From Phoma sp. XZ068 (Eukaryota > Ascomycota > Dothideomycetes > Pleosporales > Didymellaceae): DNA of 64,000 nt. Position 1 is the stretch's first letter; each line of letters starts with the position of its first letter. Location: the NCBI GenBank assembly GCA_004835665.1, contig RBKR01000009.1, positions 1,612,001-1,676,000 of the forward strand, written 5' to 3'. Below the pieces are notes generated by a model that had not been told where the DNA came from, made no database searches, and saw nothing but the letters and a program-made list of their open reading frames with translations. Shown here piece by piece: positions 11,746 to 23,644 of the stretch. The position numbers and the translations under genes were made by a program.

Positions 11746-14700
11746 ATGGCCACTCCAAGTTTTTCCTTCGGAAGACATAAAGCTGTTCAGGAGCAGCTTG
11801 GTGATAAAGAACCATCTTCTTTGCTCGAGGCTCAGGCAGTCATCGAGAGAATAAGAGCCGACAAGGGTTATTTGGACGACAGTATCCTACAGGACCTCAA
11901 TTTGTCAAGGCCCGGAAATCGAGACTATCTCCTACAAATGATAGAGCAAAAGAAGGAGACCGAAGCAGCATACACCACGAGGTTGGGTATATGGACTTCA
12001 TGAGCAACAAGCGCTGACGTCACCAGCATATCGGAGCAGTTGTACTCGTCGAAGTATCGATTCCTGTACGAAATTGTACAGAATGCAGATGACTCCCATT
12101 ATCGCGATGTATTGAAGAAGAGATTGCAACCGTTCCTGAAATTCATTGTAGCTCCGCAGACATTCATCATTGAGACAAATGAAGACGGTTTCAGTCGTAA
12201 GAATATCGAGGCAATCTGTGCAACAGGCAAAAGCTCCAAGAAGGGAGCGCTCTCCGATGATTACACAGGCGAAAAGGGATTTGGGTTTAAATCGGTGTTC
12301 TCTATTGCGGATGAGGTCTGTATACAGTCTGGGTTGTGGTCGTTTGCTTTCAAGCACCGTCAAGGAGACAATGGACTCGGTATGGTTACCCCTCTCGACT
12401 ACCCAAGAGAGGATCTACCAGTGGATGTGACTACGAGGATTACCCTGCACCTCAACCCAAATGCGACGATGGAGTACGGGAGGCTGCTGGAGGCTATTAC
12501 AGACATGCCGGATACCACCTTGTTCTTCCTGCGGAAGCTATCGATAATTCGTATCGAGATTACGCACCTAGATGCGCAGCAAGAGACAATCGTTATACAA
12601 AAACGGGTCTCAAATGGTGGAAACTCTGTCCAAATCGATCGATCCCGGATGTGTAATGGCGATGAGCATATAGATGCGAGTTTTTATCACAAGTTCAGTC
12701 ATAAGATTTTTGGGCTGCCAAAGGACAACCGGCGTGTAGACCACCTTACTTCGTGTATAGATTTGGCATTCCCGGTCGATCCAACGAGCGGGCAACCTAA
12801 ATTGTCTGACGTAGGACAGCATGTCTTTGCATACCTGCCACTTCAGCGCCTTCCTCAACTTCAGGTGAGTCTTTACCATTCATGGCCTATGGTCGAAGCT
12901 CACAAGTCTGGCTAGTTCCTCATACAGGCAGACTTCATTGCCTCTGCAAGCCGAGAGAGTGTCATTGACTGTGCATGGAATGATGTCATCCGTGACGGCA
13001 TCGCCAACGCTTTCACCAAGGCAGTCGAGGCATTCGCTACGCCCAATCATCCATTGAGGCACTCATGGCTCGAATATCTGCCTTTTGCACCCATGGAAAA
13101 GCCTTGGAAGCCACTATACTCGTCTATCATAGCAATTTTGAAAACAAAACCAGTGCTACAGACATGGGAGCAGCAAAGATTCCAAACACCTTGTACATTA
13201 CGGAAACTTTCTGCAAATTATCTGTTCGAAGACCAGCCACTTTTTCCAGACCTCACTGATGAGATCTACGTGGCACCTGAATATGGTCGTCACCCCACTC
13301 AAATACTGAGTGACCTTGGGGTCGATTTGATAAACTGGGGTGAGGTAATGAACAGAATCCAAGCAGATCTAGCAAGAAAATTTTCGAGAATCAGAACTCG
13401 GAAACGAGACAGCCCCTGGTATGAGAAGTTCGCGGAACTGGGATTGTCTGCGTTGCAAGCCCACCCACACACTCGGGATTCTCTCAAGCGATTAGCAATC
13501 ATATGCTTATCGAGAGCCAATCAATGGACAGGCGCTCCAGGTTGGACTCCTGGCGGGCTCAAGAAGATATATTTCCCGAATATTGGGACAGTTCCAATTC
13601 CTAATGACATCGGCCTATACCTAGCTGATATAACAGCTTCGACAAACGAGAAAGTCAAAAGGTTTTACAGAGAATTAGGTGTTGACGAATGCCCCAAGGA
13701 AACCGTGCTTGCACGGATATGCGAGACACACCAAGCAGGAGAAGAAATTTCAAATCTCGAGTCGCATTTAGTCTACCTTTTCCGTACCCAAAATCAGCCC
13801 GAAGATCTTAAGCCATGGCTTCGTGTGCCGACCGATGACGGCCAAAAGGGTTGCGATAGAAGGCTGTACATCTCATCCAACGCACAATATCATTTGGACA
13901 CACTTCGGCCTCAGGGTGTAAGAGTGGGAGAACGTTTAAATTGCAGCGTAATATCTTCTACTCTCTTTAAGTTGGAACCACCCCACATTCGAGTCAATGA
14001 TTTGACCTGGAAAACATGGCTCCTCAAGGCTACCAATGCTCGATACTATCCACGGCTGATCGAGCGCAGGTTTTCGCGGATTTGCTTGTCGTCTGACCTG
14101 CTTAGCGTACTCGAGCACAATCCCTCGAAATTTTTGGGGACATTGAAGGCCCATTGGAACGTGTATCAACGCAGTGCCTCCGAAGTACACCACGACATCA
14201 GGGATTGCAAAGTACTGTGCCGATCAGGCCAGCTCCTGAATCTTCACACAACGTATCTACCAACATTGCAGATAGTCGGAAAGCTTCGGGAGTTTGCCAT
14301 TGCTGACAGCAACATGGCGATACTTGAGATACCTGACGGTGATCTTAGTGATGATCTCTATTGCCAATGGCGATTCCTCGAAGACTTTGGAGTCCGTTCT
14401 TCGCCAGACCTTTGCTTTTACAAAATAGTGCTCGAGCGTCTGAGCACTTCACATTATACAACCGTTGAACAAGCTAAGAGCTTGTACAGATCAATGGCCC
14501 AATTAGCCACAATTCAGGACCAGGAAGACTTACGGTATGTTAAATTAGTTGCATCTGTTCCGAACTGATGATACATAGCATTTTCTTTGGTTGTAAATCG
14601 TATATACGAGGCCAAAACCACTGGGTCAGAATTGAGAGTTGTGTCTGGAGGGGCCCTGAATTCCTTCGGCATACGACGGTTCTGGACACATGGTACCTTG

Positions 14701-17123
14701 GAGACAACTACCTGGAGAGCTTTTTTACAACCACCCTCAATATCAAGGATTCAAATTTCCAGACAGTGGTGGACGAGCTCGTGATTTGGATTCAAGAAGA
14801 TGCGAGTCTTCTCAGTCTTACAGACATTCAAAAGGCGTACAAATACCTGGATATGCATGCGCAGAACGGTGAATCCTTGGTGAAGATCAGGTAAGAGGTG
14901 CTTTTATACGCGCAGCAAGGGTTTGGTGCATACTAGGCACGCCGTAACAATCAGCTAGTCGTTGTCTTGCAGAAGTTTTGTGCTGACGAACCGAACAGGA
15001 AGGCGTTCAATGAAAACAAACTGGTGTTCGACGGAAAGAAAACTTGGCATAGTCTTCAAACCTGCTACTGGAACAGCCCATCTCCGCTTGCTGGTTACGT
15101 GGACCTACAAGCAATCTACCCAAATCTCGAGGATTTCTTTACCAAGAAGATGAAGGTAAAGAAGGTAAGCCCAGCGATGCTGCTTAGAGAGGTCAAGAAG
15201 ATGGCTGAGCAAATAAATCCGCAAATCGACGCCATCCGACTTCTTCTAATCGAGATTGGTAGAATCATTGCCAAAGGAAACCTCGACTCCAATACTGAGA
15301 CAGCACTGAGAGAGCTCCGAATAGTCAGGTTTCTTCCAAAACGCCTTTCTGATAATAGCCTTTTCCTCGTTGGTGTGGCGGACGACTTCGCCATATTTGA
15401 CCATGTACGGTACGGCAAAGCGTTAACTGACCACGGTGTACTGCTTGACTTCGACATCTACGAGACACAGATACTTCATGTAATGTTTCAAAGTCTAGGA
15501 CTTACATCGCGCTACCTATCTATTGCGGTTATGGAACAGTCGAGCGTTGGTGATGAGATCCCTAGGCATGATACATTGTCACGCCAGCTACAGATCAGGG
15601 CCTATGCCCTGTACTGGTGAGTCTTTTCATATACGTAATGATGGGATGTGGCATAAGAATTAAAGTGCAAAATTTGGGCTGTCGTAGTCCGGACGATAAA
15701 ACAGCTTTGTGGTCATGTAACTGACGACTGCTAGCTGTGCGGCAAAGTATAAGAGTAGGAAAGCCCTGTATGGTGATCATACACTGTTCGACCAATTAGC
15801 TGGACTCAGCATTCATACAACGGACACGATCGCAACAGATCTGGTTCTGCATCTCCAAGATGGCCCACTCAAGGTGCATAGCGACAGACCGCTACTTCAC
15901 CATTCCATCCTCAATGGACAGTTGAGGATATATGTTCCAGAAGACTTACGAAAGCGTCGAGTTTGTTACCGATCGCAGCTACCCAAGTTGCTGGCCATCA
16001 TATCCGGAATTGAGTTTGCTGCGATGCACGACATCTCTAACATTATCTTGTGTAGCATAGATGAGCTGGAAGATATACTCAACGAGCGTGACATTACTGA
16101 TGTGACTTGGATTGAAAAACCCACCCTTGACCTGACTGAGATTGTGAGAGATGCGCGACTTGGTGTTGTGGATGACGGCAACCGGAATAGTACTAGTCAA
16201 AATAACACTCCACTTGTCGCGAGTGTCGATAGAGAGATGAGTATACGCACAGCCAGTGCGCAGTCCCGATCCCGAGGCACCTCAGAACCCGTAGTAGCTG
16301 TCCATCGCCACATCAGCCACATCGGAACAGTGCGACGTTCATGTAGCAGTACCACAGCAAGCCCAGTATAGAAAACTCATCGGGCAATTGATAGTCCTCG
16401 CGCAGGGAATGGTTGATGGCGAGCTTTGCAGTTTCATCAACAATGCTACCTTCGGGGGTCCAGGAATGGACGACTTTGCATACAATCGAAGAATAGGTGC
16501 AGCCGGAGAGGCCTATGTAAGCCTACTTTTCACACCGCTCTGATATCGAGCTGTCGGCTGATATTACACGCAGGTCTTTGAGCGACTTTGTTCTCTCAAG
16601 CTTCTCGACTTCTCCCTTCAAAACTGGCAGAGCACAATTCGCGGAGAAGTTGCAGTCCACCCACGATATGCAGACCTATACAACTGAGTGGTCGAGAGAC
16701 CACAGATCTCGTATACCTTGATCGGCAGGGCCTTTTGACTCAATACCTGCGTCATAATTGCGTTGTTGGTTTTCCCTTGTAAATATAAATGGACCACGAT
16801 CATGCATTGCGACCGATCGAATACTACCTGGAGGTAAAGAGCACACCAGGAACATCCGGTACACGCTTCTTCATGAGCAACAATCAGTATTCTAGGGTTC
16901 GTAGATCGCCCCCCATAGTGCTACTGAGAATTTACTGACCATCAAATAGATGCAGGATATGGCACGGGGCCTGAACCGTGAACAATTGAAAGTCTACGTA
17001 ATCTTGCGGGTCTCGAACCTGACAACGGCAGATGTGAAATTGGACATTTTTGTGGATCCTCTAAGGTTCAAGGGCACTCTTCTGGATTTCGAGGCCGAGA
17101 AGTGGTTCGTCCAGGTAATATAG
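11746..17123 (+). pseudogene. HSP90-like ATPase / NOV-type giant protein, broken in its C-terminal domain
   Basis: Exons 11746-11981, 12027-12864, 12928-14534, 14579-14890, 14999-15616 and 15735 onward join in phase for more than 1,350 codons. The N-terminal ATPase has the GHKL boxes EIVQNADDS and GEKGFGFKSVF, as in sacsin and plant NO VEIN proteins. The C-terminal NOV_C (DUF3883-like) domain is still readable: RRIGAAGEAY, NWQSTIRGEV, ETTDLVYLD, YYLEVKSTPGT and VYVILRVSNL, ending at 17123. It is damaged. The frame must change near 16,240-16,350, by an unseen intron or an indel. A one-base deletion at about 16686 creates TGA at 16685-16687. TAA codons at 16780 and 16786 interrupt the downstream frame. 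The fungal role of this family is unknown. ATG 11740 is an alternative start. A shortened ATPase-only protein remains possible. Confidence 0.8.
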
Positions 17124-18671
17124 TTTCAATATTGAATGCGAGTAACAGCCGCTGGCCGGCTGCACTGCGATTAGGTTGTCATGGTCTGTTGAGAGATGAA
17201 TCGGGGTCGTGCGCATGGCATCATAAGAACGTCCTTCGCAAAAGGAGTTCAGAGTTAGGACTGGGGAACCTGACTTAGTATTTGAAGTGGCAGCTTTGGT
17301 CCTCTACCCACGTTTTATGCCCGCGTGCATTATTCGGAATTCCGCGCACCAGTGTGCACTGTAGATCATAGCAGCAGGGAATGCCAACGATGAAGCCAGC
17401 GCTGTGCGTGTGCTATCAGCGCAAACTATACTGTTACCTCAGATTGTGTCTCGGTGTGATGCCATTCACTTTGATTACTGTGATTCCGTATCAAAGTGCT
17501 GTCGTGCTGCGGTTCGAAGCATGCTGGCGTTGTGTCCAGCGGCAAGCTCGGACCACCACGCCCCTCTCCTTAGGCCGTCCTTCCTTCAGCCTCCCAGCAT
17601 CGATGTCTCTTCTGTCCAACTCATCCATTCTATTGTCATCAGTCTCTCTGTAGTACGTGCAGTTTTTCGACTGAGACACCTTGGCCTTTATCTCACTGTG
17701 CCGGCGCCACGCCGCAGCCTTTAATGTTTCGAGGGCGCCAAGATTTCTGTGGAGTTGACCATGCACAGGGTTGAGGCCGACAGGTTTGAATGGGATAGTG
17801 GGATAGCACAATGTGCATTGTAAGGGATTTAATAAAAAAACATGTTCTAAAGAGCTGTTCGCTTTCTACGGTTTCTTACTGAAATCGTAATGGCTGGACA
17901 TACAACCACGGCTATCACAGCACAACGCTTTCTGTAATCTGATGTACAGGGCCTCCTGACATCGTGTGTCCTTCGACATGGTTCATTAGAGGGAGAATGA
18001 ACCTACAAGGTCAGTATTGATGAGCGGGATAGGACCTGAAGTGCTCGACTTGACAACGCTCTTGACAATCTATTTTTAGCCGGGTCCGACTATCCTGAGT
18101 TGGTGTGGGGCGCCGACTACATTAGGTAATTGGCACATAGTGCGACAATAGGCGAACTTGAGTCGACACAGCCCTACCTGAACCCAAAGTTTCGATATCC
18201 AATGCCGCATTTTGTTAGTTTGGCAGAAATAAGGATGTAGAATAAACCACTCCTAGAATTGTTGCGTGGCTCAGGCTTATGCGCTCCACCTTAGGCCTGC
18301 TATTAGGTGTGGCGGTGCTGGTTTCTTACTATCTCGCGTCCTGCTCTGGAGTAAACCATCTAAAAAGCACTAGAGCTGATACTAGGCCTTGCGTACGTGC
18401 AGATTGGACCCCTTGGATGGCGGTCAACGCTTTGCAGGGATAACTGACATTGCTCTCCCAAGAAATATAACCCTAATGTTTACTTTCTCTTCTCTTCTCT
18501 TGTTGAACTCATCCGCGCATTCTCCTTGCTTTGTCCATATTGATTTACGGCCTGAACTGTCACTCTAGATACCTGCACTGGTATTGACATTGGAATTCCT
18601 CTGCTCGTGTGCGCCAGGTTTTCGGTCGTCAGTACCTCCAGGCTTCCTCCACGTATTCCTCAACATACATC
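17124..18671. other. Intergenic, no gene seen (1.5 kb)
   Basis: Long spacer between the broken ATPase gene and the chitin synthase. The CT-rich stretch at about 18484-18502 (TTCTCTTCTC repeats) lies in the likely 5' leader/promoter of the chitin synthase, a position where pyrimidine tracts are common in filamentous fungi. Confidence 0.45.
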
Positions 18672-21573
18672 ATGGCGTCCAACTTGAACCAGCTTTCTGG
18701 AAATGAAGATTATGACATGCAGGCTGTTTCTAATTTTCGATCTGTAGGTCCTTTGGCTTTATAACGCTTAAGAGCTATATTTAATTGACGGTGTCTACCA
18801 GTACCACTACCATCCTGAACAATACGATGCCAGCGAACGTCTCTTGAGCGGCTCACCGGTACCTGAACAACCATCATCACTCGGGCGGCTACCGAATGAA
18901 TCAACAGCGAACTACCCAAAACCACCTTCTTCGGTGTATAGTCTGACTGAGACTTATGCTCCCGACGCGACCGGAACGTGTTTGCCCGACACAATGGCAA
19001 GGGATAATGAATCATACGAGCATTCCAACCCATACAATTACCAACACCAATCACAAGGAGCGCTTTCATCTGGCCCGGTTGAAACTGATGATAGCTGGGT
19101 ACAGCGGCAGCAACAGTCCGCACATGATGGAAGCGGCATGAAGCGATCAAGAACACGCAAAGTGAAGCTTGTGCAAGGTTCCATCTTGAGTGTCGACTAC
19201 CCGGTACCCAGCGCTGTTCAAAATGCTATTGAACCTAGGTATCGCAATGCTGACGGAGCATTCGAAGAAGAGTTCACGAAAATGCGCTACACTGCAGCTA
19301 CTTGTGACCCGAACGACTTCACATTAGCAAACGGATACAACCTACGTCCGCGAATGTACAACCGCCATACTGAGTTGCTTATCGCCATCACATACTATAA
19401 CGAGGATAAGACGCTCTTAGCCCGGACGCTTCACGGTACGATGAAGAACATAAGAGATATCGCCAACTTGAAGCGATCTCAATTTTGGGACAAAGGTGGA
19501 CCTGCTTGGCAAAAGGTCGTTGTCTGCCTTGTATTTGATGGCATTGATAACGTTGACAAGAGCGTTTTCGATGTTCTTGCCACTGTTGGCATCTATCAGG
19601 ATGGCATCCTCAAAAAAGATGTGAACGGCAAGGAAACAGTCGCGCACATCTTCGAGTACACTAGCCAGATTTCAGTCACACCAGACCACCACCTTGTTCG
19701 GCCTGGCGCTGGAAAGGAATCGGACAATCTGCCGCCGGTGCAATTCATCTTCTGTCTCAAACAGAAGAACAGCAAGAAGATCAACTCGCATCGATGGCTC
19801 TTCAATGCTTTTGGCAGAATTTTGAACCCAGAAGTCGCGATCCTCATCGATGCAGGAACCAAACCAGGCCCTCGCTCGCTTCTATCACTATGGGAGGCTT
19901 TTTACAACGACAAAGACTTAGGAGGAGCTTGTGGAGAGATTCATGCAATGCTGGGCAAGCGGGGTCGTGCACTCCTTAACCCTTTGGTTGCTATCCAAAA
20001 CTTCGAATATAAGATCTCTAATGTCCTTGACAAACCACTCGAGAGCGCCTTTGGGTACGTTAGTGTGCTTCCTGGTGCCTTTTCTGCCTATCGATTCCGG
20101 GCAATCATGGGACGACCTTTAGAGCAGTACTTCCATGGCGACCACACGCTGTCCAAGATTCTCGGGAAGAAGGGTATCGATGGGATGAATATTTTCAAGA
20201 AAAACATGTTTCTGGCAGAGGACCGCATCCTATGTTTTGAGCTTGTGGCTAAGGCAGGACAGAAATGGCACCTGTCATATGTGAAAGGTATGTGCAAATG
20301 CAAGCGAACCATTGATTCGATGCTGATTAGGTCATAGCCTCGAAGGGCGAAACAGATGTCCCGGAAGGTGCTGCAGAGTTCATTGGCCAGCGCCGACGAT
20401 GGCTCAATGGATCTTTTGCAGCTTCCCTCTATTCTATCATGCACTTTGGTCGCCTTTACTCCTCAGGTCACGGCATTATTCGTCTATTCTTCTTGCACGT
20501 TCAGCTCATTTATAACTTCGCCAATGTGCTGTTCACATGGTTCTCTCTGGCATCCTACTACCTTACCACCACCGTTATCATGACTCTTGTCGGCACGCCT
20601 CAAAAGGAGGCCGATTATCATGGGTGGCCTTTCGGTGACAAAGTCACACCCGTTTTCAACGTAGTCATTGGCTACATATACGTCGCATTTCTGATCCTCC
20701 AATTCATCCTCGCCCTCGGTAACCGGCCCAAAGGATCCAAAAAGACCTACCTAGCCTCCTTCGTCGTCTTCGGCCTCATTCAAGGCTACATCCTAGTCCT
20801 CACAACATACCTCGTGTACCGCGCTTTTAGCACCAAACCAATCGAAGACCAAATTTCGCTTGCCTCAGGCAAAGAATTCTTCGACAGCTTTTTCGGCGGC
20901 AGCACTGGTGTTGCAGGCCTCATCCTCATCGCCCTTGTCACAATCTACGGCCTCAACTTCATTGCCTCATTCTTGTACCTCGATCCTTGGCATATGTTCC
21001 ACTCTTTCCCGCAGTATCTGGTATTGATGAGTACATATATCAATATCTTGATGGTATACGCTTTCAACAATTGGCACGATGTCAGCTGGGGTACGAAGGG
21101 ATCTGATGTCGCTGAAAGCTTACCTTCCGCCCAGATCGTGGCTGGTGAGAAGGAAGCCACCGTCGAAGAGATCGAGCAAGAGCAAGAGGATATTGACAGC
21201 AGATTTGAGAAGGTGGTGAGGCGGGCATTAACGCCGATAAAGGATGATGACGACAAACCAGAGAAGAAAGAAACGGAAGATTCTTACAAGAGTTTCAGAA
21301 CGGGACTGACGTACTCGTGGCTGTTATCAAACATTCTGCTCGTCATTGGGGTGACTAGTGATGACTTCAGTATGGTGGGATTAGGGGTAAGTCCACAGCG
21401 ACTGTGAGCGACGGACTGATACTGACAAGGCACAGAATGCTTCCACAACTCGTACGCCGATGTACTTTAGGATCCTGCTGTATGCGACTGCTATTCTATC
21501 GCTTATTCGCTTCTTTGGCTTCTTGTGGTTCTTATGTGTAACAAGCATTAGGTTCTGCTTGGCGAAAAGATAG
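18672..21573 (+). CDS. Chitin synthase, class III type
   Basis: Four exons, 18672-18743, 18802-20287, 20338-21386 and 21436-21573, encode 914 aa. The introns are 58, 50 and 49 bp. The N-terminal 100 residues are disordered and Gln/Ser/Tyr-rich. The catalytic region follows, with MRYTAATCDPNDFTL, ITYYNEDK, the EDR of AEDRILCFELVAK, and QRRRW at residues 537-541. A cluster of membrane helices fills the C-terminal third. The sequence pattern is that of class III enzymes (ChsB of Aspergillus, chs-1 of Neurospora), which polymerise UDP-GlcNAc into chitin at growing hyphal tips; this class is specific to filamentous fungi. The gene looks fully intact and converges on the MFS gene downstream. Confidence 0.95.
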
Positions 21574-21764
21574 TGCAAGTGGCCGAACACGAGCAGGTTC
21601 ACTCGGCGTGCATGAGTGTATGGCTTTGCATGTAAACAAGGAAAAACATTTCACATCTCTTTTATAGTTGCTAATAGTGCTGGGCAGAAGAATGCAAGAG
21701 TTGCACTGTCGACTTCAGGTATTGATGTGGTCTCAACTCTGGACTTGAACCGCACCAGAGCTAT

Positions 21765-23644
21765 TTACACTTGGAGGTTGTCCGCTTTGCTAAGACGTCT
21801 AACACCCTCCGCTTTTCTGTCTTCCGCAAGAATCGAAGCGAACTTACTCGCTTTACGGATCTCCGGTCCCTTCCAATAGAAGACGTAAATGGGTACAACG
21901 ACCAAGCAAGACAAGCCTGCCAGCGTTGTTGTGGCCAGCTCCGAGGGGCGAGTCTGGCTTAGGTTATGGTACAGCGGCGCGGCATACATGGCGGATATGC
22001 CGGCGAGGAAGTCTCGGGCGAACGCATTTCCTCCTGTAGCGCTTGCGGCGTAAGGACCGTAGGCCGCGATCATGTAGTCGACAGACGAATAGTAGATGGC
22101 GAAGTTGGCCAGGCCGACAAGGAATGAGAATATCATTGGCGCAATCCAGTGTGACTGGGGAGGGCCCATGCATGTCCAACTTAGAACTGTTAGCAGGCTG
22201 AGATTGTAGAATGAGCAAAATACTTACGCAAAACCAATAAGACCGATTGGCTCGAAGAGCGCAAGCCATAAGAGTGGTTTGAGACGTCGCTCAGGTGCAA
22301 AATAATCGGGACCGTGCTTCTTCTTTTGGTGTTCGTCTCGCCAGAAGATGGGCCAGTACAGGAAGTACGTAAAGAAGTAAGATGCGTTGATGGGAATGAA
22401 CGCCCAAGCGACCTGCAGGGTACCGAAGCCAAAATTTGCAGGGTACGTGATTGCAAAGGCTTCCAGAAAGGTGAAGATCAGAGCATCAGAAAAGCCCGAT
22501 AACAGGGACAAGAAAAGAACAATCGGTTCTCGTACAAACATCTGTTAATTTCGTTAGCATGCTATCAGTCGTCAATGTCTCGATGTATTTACCTCGAATG
22601 GACGCAGCCAAATTTTACCAGCCTCTTTCAACGAGATGCGGGGATTCTTGAGCTCATTCGGTCCGTATATATTGGGGTCTTCACCACTCTCGCGACGTCG
22701 CTTTGCTTCACGATCCATGAGAATGGTCGATCGACTTTCGGGCATGAAAAAATGAACGGCTTGGACAGCAACGCCGAAAATGAGTTGGATCCAGAAGTTC
22801 CATTGCCATGTCAGATCTGAGAATAGCCGTTAGTACTTAGCGTTTTTAAGGACTTATTGTTAGTACTCACATTTCTCAATTGGACCGCCGATCACACCAC
22901 CAATACTGGTACCAATGGTGGACGACAGTACAATGAAGCACAGCGGCCAGTGCTGAGTTTCGGGTTCGTAAAGATCTGCAATCAAACCGAGCGTTACACT
23001 ACCTCCAGCAGTGGACAATCCGCCCTAATCCTATCAGTAACATTCAAATTTTGGTCAAAGAGTCCACTTACCAGGGCGCGGCAGACTACAATGGTCGCAT
23101 AATTGGGCGCGACAGAATTCGGAATTTGCCAGATATTGATAAAGAACATGCTCAGCTGCAAGATTGGCCACCTGCCAAACTCCTCAGACCACGGAGCCCA
23201 AAGTTCGCAGCCGAATGAGTACATGACTAAATAAATCATCTGTCCGATTCGCGCTTGCTGATCGCTAATGCCGAAGTGTTCGACCAATGGGTTGACGGCA
23301 CTAGGGTAGACTGAAGTGTTGAAGTTCATGGAAATCTGGATACCCGCTATGGACGACAGATACATGGCTTTCTTCCACTTTGGCCATGTGTAAGCGAGCT
23401 TGTCCCAGCACTCCCATTCCTTCAGCTCGCGACGGCCTTCTGCGTCAGGAATGGTGGGAGGATGTGTAGGAGGGCGCTGCAGCTCGCGGTCCTCGAGATC
23501 CTCCGGGGTGCTGCTCGACTTCTCATCGTCGCTCTTCTCACGCAGAGAGTTGGGTCGGGTGGTTTCTGGCGTGTCTTTTGCTGAATGTCGTCTCGAAATG
23601 GCCTGTGCGGGGGAGTTCTGTCTGGACTTCTCCTGTTCGAACAT
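21765..23644 (-). CDS. MFS transporter, drug/polyamine H+ antiporter type (DHA1-like)
   Basis: Five exons on the minus strand, 23072-23644, 22871-23024, 22593-22816, 22228-22541 and 21765-22179, encode 559 aa. The introns are 47-54 bp and all phases fit. A charged N-terminal tail (about 90 residues, many Ser, Glu and Arg) precedes WPKWKKAMYLSS, the start of the first helix. The loop between helices 2 and 3 reads APWSEEFGRWPIL, a variant of MFS motif A. The central loop carries MDREAKRRRESGEDPNIYGP, and the next helix starts FVREPIVLF; both are typical of fungal Tpo/Flu1-like exporters. It probably exports small organic or cationic compounds at the plasma membrane. The substrate cannot be read from sequence. 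Confidence 0.92.

Noticed and set aside
20281..20337. A reading of the chitin synthase second intron starting at 20281 (GTGAAA donor)
   Set aside because: It also keeps frame but uses a poor donor; the GTATGT donor at 20288 with the acceptor ending at 20337 gives the family's SYVKASKGETDVP sequence.
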